From Chloroflexota bacterium (GTDB taxonomy: Bacteria > Chloroflexota > Anaerolineae > Promineifilales > Promineifilaceae), in contig JABFFZ010000045.1 of assembly GCA_013112725.1 (NCBI GenBank), positions 1-44,138 of the forward strand: a DNA stretch of 44,138 nt. The letters run 5' to 3'. A model generated the notes under the pieces. The model ran no database searches, was not told where the DNA came from, and saw only the letters and a list, made by a program, of their open reading frames with translations. Shown piece by piece: positions 33,899 to 42,255 of the stretch; within the stretch, counting starts at the first letter, position 1, and each line of letters opens with the position of its first letter. A program made the position numbers and the translations under genes.

Positions 33899-35161
33899 TT
33901 AGCCGCATAGTGGCTGTGGTTGGAATGCCAGATTTTCTTTCCCGGCATACCGCTTGAACAGTGAAGCCAGTTCAGTAACGTTGTGTTGTAGATGGAATGC
34001 GTGTAAGACGTGTTGGCGGCCAGCGACGGCCGTAGCAAATGCCGCTTCCGGTGATTGGTATATGCTCTGCATAGCCTGTGCCAGCGCCCCGGCATCGGCT
34101 GGCGGAACCAGGAAACCCGTCACCCCATCCTGCACCAATTCTGGTACACCCGATAAATGTGTAGCCACCACCGGTACCGCACAGGCCAATGCTTCCATAA
34201 GAGACACCGGGATGCCCTCCATCTTACCAGACGGCATAATGACACTGGGCTGCACATAACAGGTGGCGGTGGGTAGAAGAGCGGCCACCTCTTCTTGTGG
34301 CAACGGCCCTAAAAGCTGTACCTGCTGCTGTAACCCCAACTGTTCAATCAGGCTCAATAAATTGGACTGTTCTGCGCCGCCGCCGATGATGCGGCAACGA
34401 AAAGGAATGCCCGCCTGCTTCAGCAAGGCACATGCCCGCACCAAAAAAGCCTGCCCCTTGTACGGTTGTAGGCTGCCAATGCTGATGACTTCTAATGGCA
34501 ACCCCGGTTGGGCGGGCGCTGACCGGGGTTGGTAAAGCTCCGGGGTAATGCCACAGTGGATGACGGCCGTTTTGTCCCGCACCCAGGGGCCAACGACTTG
34601 GCTCAAGTAAGCCACGTTGTAATCTGAAATTGCCACCACGAAGCTGGCCGAGCGCAACTTGGCTTCTAACATGGCCGTGCGCACAAAAATGTCATGCGCA
34701 TGAACTGTGAGGCTATAGCTAATGCCGGTGAGTTGATGGATGAGCCAGGCAAAAAAGGCGGGGTGGGTAGCGTAATGCGCATGAATGTGTCCAACGCCTT
34801 CGGCCTGCATCTGAGCGGCAGCCTGCACGGCTTTGGGAAAAAGGGCACAGGCGCGCAAGAGCATGTTCGGGTCAGAGATATTCCCGATGATGGTTTGCTT
34901 CCAGAGGCGTAGATAGGTGGTAGGGTGTTGCCAAAAGACACGGCCGTTGCCCGCCAACACCGCCCTGGAAACAAAGGGGACGTGACGTATTTCCGGCAGC
35001 CAACGCGCTGCTTCGGCATGGACAACTGGCTGTGCCTGTACCACCAGCGGATACAAGGCCACTTGCCAACCCTGCCTTTCCAGTTCGCTCATTTCCCGCA
35101 AAATGAAGGTTTCCGGTAAATGCGGAAAACGAGACATAACATAGGCGATTTTGAGTGGCAT
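33899..35161 (-). CDS. GT4-family glycosyltransferase
   Basis: A 420-residue GT-B enzyme from ATG 35161, which overlaps the TGA of the sugar-transferase gene (TGATG); the frame opens upstream to 35227. It reads KIAYVMSRFPHLPETFILRE at the N-terminus, HIHAHYATHPAFFAWLIHQ, EVISIGSLQPYKGQAFLVRA at the donor site, and VQPSVIMPSGKMEGIPVSLMEALA with the GT4 E-x7-E pair. The SRFPxxxETFI start is typical of Anaerolineae-like and cyanobacterial GT4s that use colanic-acid-like lipid acceptors. As the first glycosyltransferase after the initiating enzyme it probably adds the second sugar. The next gene (Wzz-like) starts 111 nt downstream. Confidence 0.9.
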   Translation of the reverse strand: MPLKIAYVMSRFPHLPETFILREMSELERQGWQVALYPLVVQAQPVVHAEAARWLPEIRHVPFVSRAVLAGNGRVFWQHPTTYLRLWKQTIIGNISDPNMLLRACALFPKAVQAAAQMQAEGVGHIHAHYATHPAFFAWLIHQLTGISYSLTVHAHDIFVRTAMLEAKLRSASFVVAISDYNVAYLSQVVGPWVRDKTAVIHCGITPELYQPRSAPAQPGLPLEVISIGSLQPYKGQAFLVRACALLKQAGIPFRCRIIGGGAEQSNLLSLIEQLGLQQQVQLLGPLPQEEVAALLPTATCYVQPSVIMPSGKMEGIPVSLMEALACAVPVVATHLSGVPELVQDGVTGFLVPPADAGALAQAMQSIYQSPEAAFATAVAGRQHVLHAFHLQHNVTELASLFKRYAGKENLAFQPQPLCG

Positions 35162-35919
35162 CAATAGGCGCCCCGTTGGCGTAGTACGGCCGTGAATGTT
35201 CGCAGCAAAATCTGTATATCTAGCCATAAACAGCGCCGCTCAATGTAGGCCACATCCAGCCGTACCCGCTCGTCAAACTCCATTGAACCCCGCCCCAAAA
35301 TTTGCCACAAACCCGTAATTCCTGGCGGCACATCCAGCCGTTCTGTATGCCACAACTTATAGGTTTCCGGCGAAAAAGAAGTAGGACGAGGCCCAACCAG
35401 GCTCATTTCACCGCGCAGCACATTTAACAATTGGGGCATTTCATCCAGGCTCGTCTTGCGTAAAATACGTCCTATTCGGGTAATGCGGGGATCATTGGTA
35501 ATTTTAAAGTCCGGCCATTGCAGCTCGTTCAAATGGGCCAGTTCTTTCTTCATCTCTTCGGCATTCGGCGTCATCGTGCGGAACTTATACATGTAAAATG
35601 GGTGACCGCCCATACCAGTGCGTTTTTGCCTGAACAGCACCGGCCCCCCTGGGGATTCAATCTTAATGAGCAGCGCACAAAGGAGTAATAACGGCAGCAC
35701 TAAAATCAGGGTGGCAAAAATAAGCGCCAGATCCATAATACGTTTGACTTTAAGGTATGACTTTCCCCTAAGCAACCGTTTCTCTGTCCGGCATTGTTGC
35801 CACCAAGACATCTCAGTAGTCTGGGGAAAAACTGATAGTAATAATGAAGACAGAACATATTCAGGATAAGTAAACTCCTGGTCTCTTTGGGAAGTATCAT
35901 CTGTGGAGAAGGTTGTCAT
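35161..35919 (-). CDS. Polyprenyl-phosphate sugar-1-phosphate transferase (initiating enzyme)
   Basis: From ATG 35919 (AAAGGAATC upstream) the protein has 252 residues. The frame opens earlier at 36054 but that part is overlap with the upstream gene. The catalytic domain is complete: YLKVKRIMDLALIFATLILV (first helix, basic collar), GGPVLFRQKRTGMGG, FYMYKFRTM, SLDEMPQLLNVLRGEMSLVG with the PR motif SLVGPRP, and PPGITGLWQILGRG. It has only this one hydrophobic re-entrant helix, without the N-terminal four-helix domain of WbaP-type enzymes. It transfers a sugar phosphate to undecaprenyl phosphate on the cytoplasmic face and so starts each repeat unit. It stands as the second gene of the EPS operon and overlaps the following GT4. 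Confidence 0.93.
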   Translation of the reverse strand: MTTFSTDDTSQRDQEFTYPEYVLSSLLLSVFPQTTEMSWWQQCRTEKRLLRGKSYLKVKRIMDLALIFATLILVLPLLLLCALLIKIESPGGPVLFRQKRTGMGGHPFYMYKFRTMTPNAEEMKKELAHLNELQWPDFKITNDPRITRIGRILRKTSLDEMPQLLNVLRGEMSLVGPRPTSFSPETYKLWHTERLDVPPGITGLWQILGRGSMEFDERVRLDVAYIERRCLWLDIQILLRTFTAVLRQRGAY

Positions 35920-35989
35920 TTTACTGATTCCTTTTACCTGAAAATCCTTTGATACCAGACGCCTGGAGAATAAACAACTATCAGGCCAA

Positions 35990-36880
35990 TTATGGCGCTG
36001 CGCGCACTCTCTCCTGCTGCATGGGGTAAACTCCGGCTTCACCGGCGTGGTCATCCGACATTTTCAAATGGTTATCCGCTTCAGCAAGTAAGGTTTCAAA
36101 TGTCAACGCTTCTTTAGGAAAAGAAGCCACACCACAAGAAATCGTCACTCCCAACTGAGTGGATAATGCTTTACCGATGCGATCCGTCAACACATTGGCG
36201 CCCTGGGCATCAATTTCAGGGCAAAGGACAATAAAACGGCCGTTTTCTTGATCCTCCATGACCATATCCACCGTCCGCAACTGTTCCTTAATCGTGTGGG
36301 AGAGACGCGCGGCCGTCCACAATTCCGCCACATTCTGCTGAATCTCCTCCATCAAGCGTGGGGCTACTTTTACCATGCTCTGTTTGTCCGGCTTGATAAT
36401 GATCACACTCAGCGCCCGGTGAAAATGACGGCTCCGCCACATCTCCCGGCTAATGTCCTGATCCGCATCCGCTATCTTCAACAGGTGACGACCAGCATCA
36501 GCCAGAGTCAGATATTCCACCGTTTGCTGCAACTTAGCGTAATGCCGCGCTACCTGATGAGCCAAAAATGCCAATAGCAACACAAACGCTGCTTCCGTCA
36601 GCGTCAGGTACGTATAAATCCCCCCAAAAATAGAGCGATCATCTGACATCAACAACTTAAAAAGCATATAAATAAATAGCCAGAATAAGATAACCCAAGA
36701 AACAGACAACCTGGCAACCGCAGGCAACAGTATGGTAGAAACAACAGCTACAGCCCCTATCACATAAACAAATGAATGAATATCAATGATGTTTTTCTGC
36801 CCAAAATCAAATCTCTCTATACTAAGAAAAAAGCAAAGCATAACCAACAACTGCACCAATAACCAGCGGAAACTACTCAT
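35990..36880 (-). CDS. Membrane protein with degenerate GGDEF domain at head of EPS operon
   Basis: A 296-residue protein. Four N-terminal helices (LLVQLLVMLCFFLSI; FVYVIGAVAVVSTILLPAV; WVILFWLFIYMLFKLLM; LTLTEAAFVLLLAFLAH) lead into a cytoplasmic GGDEF-like domain (LRTVDMVMEDQENGRFIVLC with the active-site region replaced by ENGRF; the end VTISCGVASFPKEAL is the GGDEF C-terminal strand). Missing active-site residues mean it is unlikely to make c-di-GMP. As the first confident gene it may regulate or scaffold the exopolysaccharide machinery. Gap to the sugar transferase is 70 nt. A possible small gene overlaps its start by 8 nt. It joins a second degenerate GGDEF domain encoded three genes on. 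Confidence 0.8.
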   Translation of the reverse strand: MSSFRWLLVQLLVMLCFFLSIERFDFGQKNIIDIHSFVYVIGAVAVVSTILLPAVARLSVSWVILFWLFIYMLFKLLMSDDRSIFGGIYTYLTLTEAAFVLLLAFLAHQVARHYAKLQQTVEYLTLADAGRHLLKIADADQDISREMWRSRHFHRALSVIIIKPDKQSMVKVAPRLMEEIQQNVAELWTAARLSHTIKEQLRTVDMVMEDQENGRFIVLCPEIDAQGANVLTDRIGKALSTQLGVTISCGVASFPKEALTFETLLAEADNHLKMSDDHAGEAGVYPMQQERVRAAP

Positions 36881-37070
36881 TTCTCCCTACTCCCATTATC
36901 GTTACAACCATCTTTGTAGTGACGTTTGATCGCTTCTGTTTTATAGAGGGGCTGCTCCATTGCCAACCATCTATAGGTTCAAATCCGGCAGCAACGATGA
37001 CAGAGTGCGCGGACTTCAGGTATTGAATCACATGGCTATTGACCACGATGAAGCGGATGTAACGAAACAT
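36873..37070 (-). CDS. Possible small protein upstream of the GGDEF-like gene
   Basis: A 65-residue frame from ATG 37070 with a GAGG-type site a few bases before it, ending 8 nt into the start of the next gene (ATGAGTAG overlap). The sequence MFRYIRFIVVNSHVIQYLKS looks structured, but the rest (WQWSSPSIKQKRSNVTTK) resembles no family I know. Overlap and ribosome site favour a gene; the short, Ser-rich composition argues against one. Low confidence. Confidence 0.3.
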   Translation of the reverse strand: MFRYIRFIVVNSHVIQYLKSAHSVIVAAGFEPIDGWQWSSPSIKQKRSNVTTKMVVTIMGVGRNE

Positions 37071-37100
37071 TAAATCCTCACCAGCCTCAGAAAGACACAC

Positions 37101-37429
37101 CTACCAGGTATAAAATCTCCCCATGAATAAAAGGTTTCAAATTATCCCAGATTCCCTAGCATCAGAGTCAGGATAGGGTAAGGTCATGACAGGATGATAT
37201 AAATGGCAGAGTACGTCATTTATAAAACCACACAATTAGCTCATTAATATTACAGGTAGTATTAACCTGCCTGATAATATCGGCTTATCTGGGGATATTT
37301 ATCTCCGTCTAATATTGCAGCTAACATGTTCTGGTGGCATCAGCGTGTTAGGGGATCTCCGCCAATTGGGAGATATTAAATGGGCGGTGCTGCCGATGGC
37401 GCATCTACATCCCCCATGTAGGGGGTAAC
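37101..37429. promoter_or_regulatory. AT-rich leader before the EPS operon
   Basis: About 330 bases without a gene, clearly lower in GC than the surroundings, hence the likely promoter area of the minus-strand EPS operon and the end of the next cluster. Inverted pieces occur, such as CAGGT..ACCTG near 37250-37271 and GGAGAT/ATCTCC near 37291-37380. No consensus riboswitch was recognised. No octamer occurs here. Confidence 0.5.
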
Positions 37430-38476
37430 TCATTGCGACTGTTTGTGGTAATGTGCCAGGAGGGCCAACATGCCGGCCAGATTTTCTTCCCAATCAAGCG
37501 TCTCATGCGTTTTGAGTTCTATGGAGATGCTGGGGATACCTTGCGTGGACAACCAGTCGCCAGCGTCGCCGGTGACAGGATAGTAGGCAAAGCGTTCATA
37601 AACAGGATAACCGGAGGCGCTGCCAAAAATAGCGGCTAGTTGTCGTGCCTGTCCATCTGTTTCCGGACAACCAGCGGCAAAAACGCCATTCGCGGCGCTG
37701 TGCCAAAAAAGAACCATCGCTGGCCGCTTTCCCAGGAAATAATCGCGCAGGGCGCGACTTTCTGGTTCGGAAAAGGGTTGGCTACCGCCGCTCACCGGCT
37801 GGTTGCGCCACACGGCCGTTGCCGACCATTGGCAGTCCCAGTTGCGATTCAGGTCTACGTTACGGCCGTTAAATCGCCCCGGAAATGTGTCTTCGGCCAG
37901 ATCCTCACCCAAAAAGCGACCTTCTTTTTGGGTGACGGCAAACAAGCCATCGGGATTGGCCACCGGGATGATGAAGAGTGTCACGTTGGCAGGGATTCGA
38001 TAGGGCTGCGCGGCAAAATAGTCCATCGCCTGGTAAGCCAGCAAGATGGTATTCCATTCATAGCCGCCATGAATACCGCCCACAAAAACAATAGGGATGG
38101 CGCCGTTGCCAAAACGATAACTGTAAATGGGACGCCCTTCATAAGAGGCGCCGATAATCTGGGGGAGATTGTCCGGCGTCATGGTTGGGGGCAACGGTGG
38201 CAATGGTTTTGTGGGCAGCGCGGTCGCCGGTTTTGCGGTGATGGACGGAGTGGCTGTGTCGGCAGGTGATGTCAGGGATGAGGCGGGGGTTGGTTCAAGG
38301 AGTGGGGCGCGGGTGGCGGTGGCGGACATGACAACAATTGACGACGTAACAGCCGCGACCGGGGCCATAACCGTTGGCGGTAAAACTGTGGGCGGCGCTG
38401 CCTGACAGGCAATCATCGCCCACAAAAATAAAAGCAGGAGGATGCACTTCCTTTGCCATCCATACGGCCGTGCCAC
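37430..38476 (-). CDS. M14 zinc carboxypeptidase-like lipoprotein
   Basis: From GTG 38476 (GGAGTAAAG upstream; 4 nt after the previous stop) the product has 348 residues. CILLLLFLWAMIACQAAP is a lipoprotein signal with cleavage before the cysteine. A Thr/Pro-rich linker follows, then an M14-type domain: VFVGGIHGGYEWNTILL (first His and Glu with an extra residue relative to the usual HxxE), NVDLNRNWD (substrate-binding Arg), VLFWHSAANG (third metal His) and PSISIELKTHE (catalytic Glu). All key residues are present, so it should be active as an exopeptidase or amidase-like hydrolase at the cell surface. It is downstream of a related gene that lost these residues. Actual substrate is unknown; murein peptides are a reasonable guess. 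Confidence 0.88.
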   Translation of the reverse strand: MARPYGWQRKCILLLLFLWAMIACQAAPPTVLPPTVMAPVAAVTSSIVVMSATATRAPLLEPTPASSLTSPADTATPSITAKPATALPTKPLPPLPPTMTPDNLPQIIGASYEGRPIYSYRFGNGAIPIVFVGGIHGGYEWNTILLAYQAMDYFAAQPYRIPANVTLFIIPVANPDGLFAVTQKEGRFLGEDLAEDTFPGRFNGRNVDLNRNWDCQWSATAVWRNQPVSGGSQPFSEPESRALRDYFLGKRPAMVLFWHSAANGVFAAGCPETDGQARQLAAIFGSASGYPVYERFAYYPVTGDAGDWLSTQGIPSISIELKTHETLDWEENLAGMLALLAHYHKQSQ

Positions 38477-38480
38477 GCCT

Positions 38481-39683
38481 TTACTCCGCCTCGTGCTGCA
38501 ACACGGCCAGGATGCCGGCCAGATTATGTGCCCAATCCATATTGCTGTACTGGGGCAGCAAAATAGCGATGGCCGGGATGCCTTGTTGTGCCAGCCAGTT
38601 CGTGCCATCGCCATTTAGCACCTGCCCGGTCAAAACCTCAAAATCGGCCACCCGATAGCCGGCCGCCGCGCCATAAGCCGTGGCCAGCAATTCGGAAGGC
38701 TGGTGGCGGGCGCCGCAATTTCCCGGTGAAACCAACCCGTTATCTGCTCTGGCTTCCCAAAAGATGACGGCCGCCGGATTCTTTTCCAGGATGAAATCGC
38801 GCAGGCTTTGGGTTTCCGGTTCAGAAAAGGGAGCGGGGCCGCCGCTGTCCGGCACCACATTACCTCGCCAACGAGCATCCGACAGCCAGTTACAATCCCA
38901 ATTGCGGTTCAGGTCTACCCGATTGGCATTGAGACGGCCGTTTAGCTGCCCCGACGCATTCGGACTGTCCGGGTTGGCGGAGAGGATGACGTACACCGTC
39001 AGGTTGGGGGGAATGGCCGCCGGATTTTGCTCAAAATGGGCGGCCGTTTGCTGCGCCAGGGCCACCGTGCCGGGGGCAAACCCGGCGTGCAAGCCGCCAA
39101 TAAAGATAATGGTTTGCGGCCCGTTGCCAAACCGCACGGCTTCAATGGGTCTGTCATTTACCGAACGGCCGATGACGAGATTCTCCGGCCCAGGGTCTAA
39201 AGTGGGCGTCGGTGTGGGTGATGGTGGCGGGGTGATGGTGGGCGGCGGCGTCCGGGTTGGCGACGCGGTCGGGGTAGGGGTTGGCGTTAAGGTGGGCGGT
39301 TGGGTCGGCTCAGGGGTAATGGTGGGGATGGTGGGGATGGGGCCGGGTGTGTGGCTGGCGGTGGGTGCCGGCGTGACCACAGTGGCAGCGGTTTTGGTGG
39401 GTGTTGGTGAGGAGGGTTGGGTAGGCACGGCCGTACTCCCCACATCCCCACTAAACGCCGCCGCGCTGCGGGGTGGGGGCGCCGGCTCATTTTCCGGCCG
39501 CAGCAGCACATACCAGGCCGCCCCGCCAAGCAAAATTACCAGCAGCAGGGAGAGCGCCAGCGCCAACAGGCCGCGTCGCTGCGCCGGCGCTGGCCTGGCA
39601 ACAACCTGTTCAATCTGCCGGCCACACTGCCCACAAAAGGCCGCGCCGTCAGCCACCTGATAACCACAATTCGGGCAAAACAT
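38481..39683 (-). CDS. Zinc-ribbon membrane protein with inactive M14-like domain
   Basis: From ATG 39683 the product is 400 residues; an upstream frame to 39779 is not needed. Order: N-terminal zinc ribbon CPNCGYQVADGAAFCGQCG, one membrane helix (LLALALSLLLVILLGGAAWY), a Thr/Pro linker, then a domain collinear with the M14 protein downstream. Compared with that paralogue, HGGYE is HAGFA, the metal His of FWHSA is Glu (FWEARA), and the catalytic Glu of SIELK is Leu (AILLP), while VDLNRNWD is kept. It is therefore probably not a peptidase but may bind peptides or partner with the active enzyme. It begins 46 nt after the upstream propeller gene, separated by a perfect palindrome. Confidence 0.85.
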   Translation of the reverse strand: MFCPNCGYQVADGAAFCGQCGRQIEQVVARPAPAQRRGLLALALSLLLVILLGGAAWYVLLRPENEPAPPPRSAAAFSGDVGSTAVPTQPSSPTPTKTAATVVTPAPTASHTPGPIPTIPTITPEPTQPPTLTPTPTPTASPTRTPPPTITPPPSPTPTPTLDPGPENLVIGRSVNDRPIEAVRFGNGPQTIIFIGGLHAGFAPGTVALAQQTAAHFEQNPAAIPPNLTVYVILSANPDSPNASGQLNGRLNANRVDLNRNWDCNWLSDARWRGNVVPDSGGPAPFSEPETQSLRDFILEKNPAAVIFWEARADNGLVSPGNCGARHQPSELLATAYGAAAGYRVADFEVLTGQVLNGDGTNWLAQQGIPAIAILLPQYSNMDWAHNLAGILAVLQHEAE

Positions 39684-39693
39684 AAACTTTCTC

Positions 39694-39735
39694 GGATAAA
39701 AACAGTTGGCTGGTACCAGCCAACTGTTTTTATCC
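39694..39735. terminator. Perfect 42-nt palindrome, probable terminator
   Basis: Bases 39694-39735 read the same on both strands (arms GGATAAAAACAGTTGGCTGGT). It overlaps the TAA stop of the propeller gene and lies 11 nt before the ATG of the M14-like gene, so it could be an intrinsic terminator (A/T-rich outer ends, GC-rich centre), a processing site or a regulator binding site. Confidence 0.7.
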
Positions 39736-42060
39736 ATCATTATCGCCAAACAACCGATCCCAGGTAACAGGACCAACAACGCCGTCTGCGGTCAGGCCGT
39801 TGGCTTGTTGAAACGCTTTCACGGCCGTTTCTGTCTGCGGACCAAAGATGCCGTCCACCGGGCCAACCTGGCTGTACCCCAGGTTAAACAATTTTTGCTG
39901 TACCAGTCTCACATCATCACCGGCCAGGTAAGGGGTACTCAGATAAAGCGACCGGCTCAAAAAAGGCAGGCGAAAAACGTCCATGTTTCCGTTGCGCGCC
40001 GACTGAAACAGCAGCCAGAGACCATCGGGCGAAAAGACGGGGAACCAATTCCCGCCGGTATGATTGGTCAATTGGCGCACCTCGCTGCCATCACGGCGCA
40101 TGGCGTAGATCTCATAGTGGCCGCTGCGGTCGCTCTCAAAGGCAATCCATTCACCGTCCGGCGAAAAGGTGGGAGAGGCATCACGGCCAGGGCTGAAGGT
40201 GAGGCGCTGCGGGTTACGGCCGTCCACGTCCATCACGTATATCTCATAATCCCCATCCCGGCTGGAATAAAAGGCAATGTGGCGCCCATCCGGCGAAGGG
40301 GAGGCAAAACCATCGTAGGCGGAATGGTCGGTCAGGCGCGTTTGTGTTCCGTCTAACCGGGCCAGGTACACCTCGTGGTTGCCATGCCGATCTGTGGAAA
40401 AAACAAAACCACTCTCATCTGGCAGCCAGCGCGGAAAGTAGTCATCGCCAGGGGTATTGGTCAACTGCTGCACAACAGCGCCTGTCAGCGCGCTCAACAG
40501 GTAAATGTCCATATCACCATCCCGGTCAGAAGCCGCCAGAATGGTCAGGCCATCGGCCGAAAAATAGGGATGGTGAAAATTGGCGTTAGCCTGAGTAAGC
40601 TGGCGCAACTGCCCGCCGCCATTGGGGTCTACCTCGACGATGCGCCAGTAGCCATCAATTTCGGCGGAAACGAGCAGGCGGCGCTGGTCAGGCGAGAGGG
40701 CGGGCGTGTAATCGTCGTATGTGGCAAATGTTAATGGCAGCAGGCCAGCCCCGGTTAAGGGAAAAACGGGGATGGTAGGCACGGCCGTGTCCCCCGCCGC
40801 CGAATTGGCCGTGGGTGTGGCAATGGCCCAGGAGGGATAACTGCCCCGTTCCATGAACAGACGCGGGCTGCGGCCGTCCACGTTCATGATGTAGATGTCG
40901 GCCGTGCCATCCGCCTGTTCCACGGTAAAAACGATTTGTGTGCCATCGGCCGACCAGACTGCGCCCCAATCTTCCAGGGGGCTGTTGTAGAGCATACGCG
41001 GGTTACGGCCGTCGGCGTCCATCACAAAAAGAGCCGGATTGCCGCGGCTTTCTCGTTCAGAGACGTAAACGATTTGTGTGCCGTCGGGCGACCATTCCGG
41101 CGAATACTCGTCCACCTGCCCGTTGGTCAGCCGCTGGCGGTTGCTGCCGTCCACGTCAGCGGCGTAAATCTGCCAGTATGCACCCTGGCTGGCGTTAAAT
41201 ACCAGCCGGTTGTGGATGCCCCAACTGGTATGCCCTTCCCGCTCGGCCGTCGTCGTGACGCGCCGCAAGTTAGAACCGTCGGCGTTCATGATGTAAATAT
41301 CGGCGTCGCCGCTACGCCCGGACTGAAAGGTGATTTGGGTCCCGTCGGGCGACCAGGCGGGCAGGCGGTCATTAACGGTGTTAAAGGTGAGCCGGGTCTG
41401 GCCGCTGCCATCGCGGTTCATGATGTAAATTTCCGGGTTGCCGTCACGGGTAGACTCAAAGAGGATAAAACGGCCGTCGGGCGAGACGCGCGGATATTGG
41501 TCGTCGCCGGTATTGTTGGTCAACTGCCGCAAGTTGCTGCCGTCGCTGTGCATGATGTAAATCTCAAAGTTGCCACTGCGGTTGGATTGAAAAACGATCT
41601 CGTCCGGCAAGGAGGCCGGCGTTGGCGGCAGAGGGGTGGGCGAGGAGGTGGCCGTAGGCGTCAACGTTATGGTGGGGAAAATGGCAGCGGTGGCTGAGGG
41701 GGAGGGAGTGGGCACGGCCGTGTCCGTTACCAGTACATCAGGCATTTCGGTGACAGCGATGGCGGCTACCGGTTGTTCTGGTTGTGTCTGGGTAACGGCC
41801 GTTGGCGAAGATGTTGGCCGGGCAGTCGGTGGCCCATCCGATGGTTGCAGCCGGGGCCACACCACAAACCAGCCAACTGCCAGCAGCGCCAGCAGTATCA
41901 ACAAGGAAGCGGCTATCGTCGCCCCGGCCCGCCGTCTGCCCGGCGGCGGCGCTGCCGGTAGTGGCGGCAGCAGCGGCAGTTCACGGCCACAATTGCCACA
42001 AAACCGTGCTTCCGCCTCATTTGGCTGCCCACATTGCGGGCAATACTTTTGCTGAGTCAT
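39730..42060 (-). CDS. Zinc-ribbon/TolB-like propeller/peptidoglycan-binding protein
   Basis: From ATG 42060 the product has about 776 residues. It starts with a zinc ribbon (CPQCGQPNEAEARFCGNCG), then one membrane helix (ATIAASLLILLALLAVGWFV) and a Thr/Pro linker. The bulk holds about twelve TolB-type repeats of the form SPDGxxIxFxSxRDGxxEIYxMxxDG, likely two propellers. The C-terminus is a peptidoglycan-binding_1 domain (VRLVQQKLFNLGYSQVGPVD, then FQQANGLTADGVVGPVTW). The predicted arrangement puts the ribbon in the cytoplasm and the propeller outside, bound to the wall. It could couple a cytoplasmic partner to wall state. Direction and neighbours match the other zinc-ribbon genes. Confidence 0.9.
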   Translation of the reverse strand: MTQQKYCPQCGQPNEAEARFCGNCGRELPLLPPLPAAPPPGRRRAGATIAASLLILLALLAVGWFVVWPRLQPSDGPPTARPTSSPTAVTQTQPEQPVAAIAVTEMPDVLVTDTAVPTPSPSATAAIFPTITLTPTATSSPTPLPPTPASLPDEIVFQSNRSGNFEIYIMHSDGSNLRQLTNNTGDDQYPRVSPDGRFILFESTRDGNPEIYIMNRDGSGQTRLTFNTVNDRLPAWSPDGTQITFQSGRSGDADIYIMNADGSNLRRVTTTAEREGHTSWGIHNRLVFNASQGAYWQIYAADVDGSNRQRLTNGQVDEYSPEWSPDGTQIVYVSERESRGNPALFVMDADGRNPRMLYNSPLEDWGAVWSADGTQIVFTVEQADGTADIYIMNVDGRSPRLFMERGSYPSWAIATPTANSAAGDTAVPTIPVFPLTGAGLLPLTFATYDDYTPALSPDQRRLLVSAEIDGYWRIVEVDPNGGGQLRQLTQANANFHHPYFSADGLTILAASDRDGDMDIYLLSALTGAVVQQLTNTPGDDYFPRWLPDESGFVFSTDRHGNHEVYLARLDGTQTRLTDHSAYDGFASPSPDGRHIAFYSSRDGDYEIYVMDVDGRNPQRLTFSPGRDASPTFSPDGEWIAFESDRSGHYEIYAMRRDGSEVRQLTNHTGGNWFPVFSPDGLWLLFQSARNGNMDVFRLPFLSRSLYLSTPYLAGDDVRLVQQKLFNLGYSQVGPVDGIFGPQTETAVKAFQQANGLTADGVVGPVTWDRLFGDNDG

Positions 42061-42134
42061 GCTGTGTCCGGTAGATTCGTTCAATTTTTGGGCTCTACAG
42101 GATTTCATGGGGTTCGGCGTGACATGTGACGAGT

Positions 42135-42191
42135 GATGCGTGTGGTCTCTCTGGTCACGCAGCACTCATCACGCATCACAGCCTGCCCTGA
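42135..42191. repeat. Dispersed repeat family, copy B
   Basis: GATGCGTGTGGTCTCTCTGG and CGCATCACAGCCTGCCCTGA at the two ends match copy A at 14820-14871. GATGCGTG and CACGCATC-type ends can pair. The repeat lies between the zinc-ribbon membrane protein and the propeller gene, followed by GAGCTTGTCAAAGGGG. Confidence 0.7.
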
Positions 42192-42255
42192 GCTTGTCAA
42201 AGGGGTCTTGTCAACCCCCCAAATTCCCAAAGAACCATGCTGGGAATTCCATTGT

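Noticed and set aside
35990..36880. Active diguanylate cyclase
   Set aside because: The GGDEF signature is replaced (ENGRF), removing the metal and catalytic residues.
37101..37429. c-di-GMP riboswitch before the EPS operon
   Set aside because: Suggested by the GGDEF-like genes, but no GEMM-type conserved core could be found on the transcribed strand.
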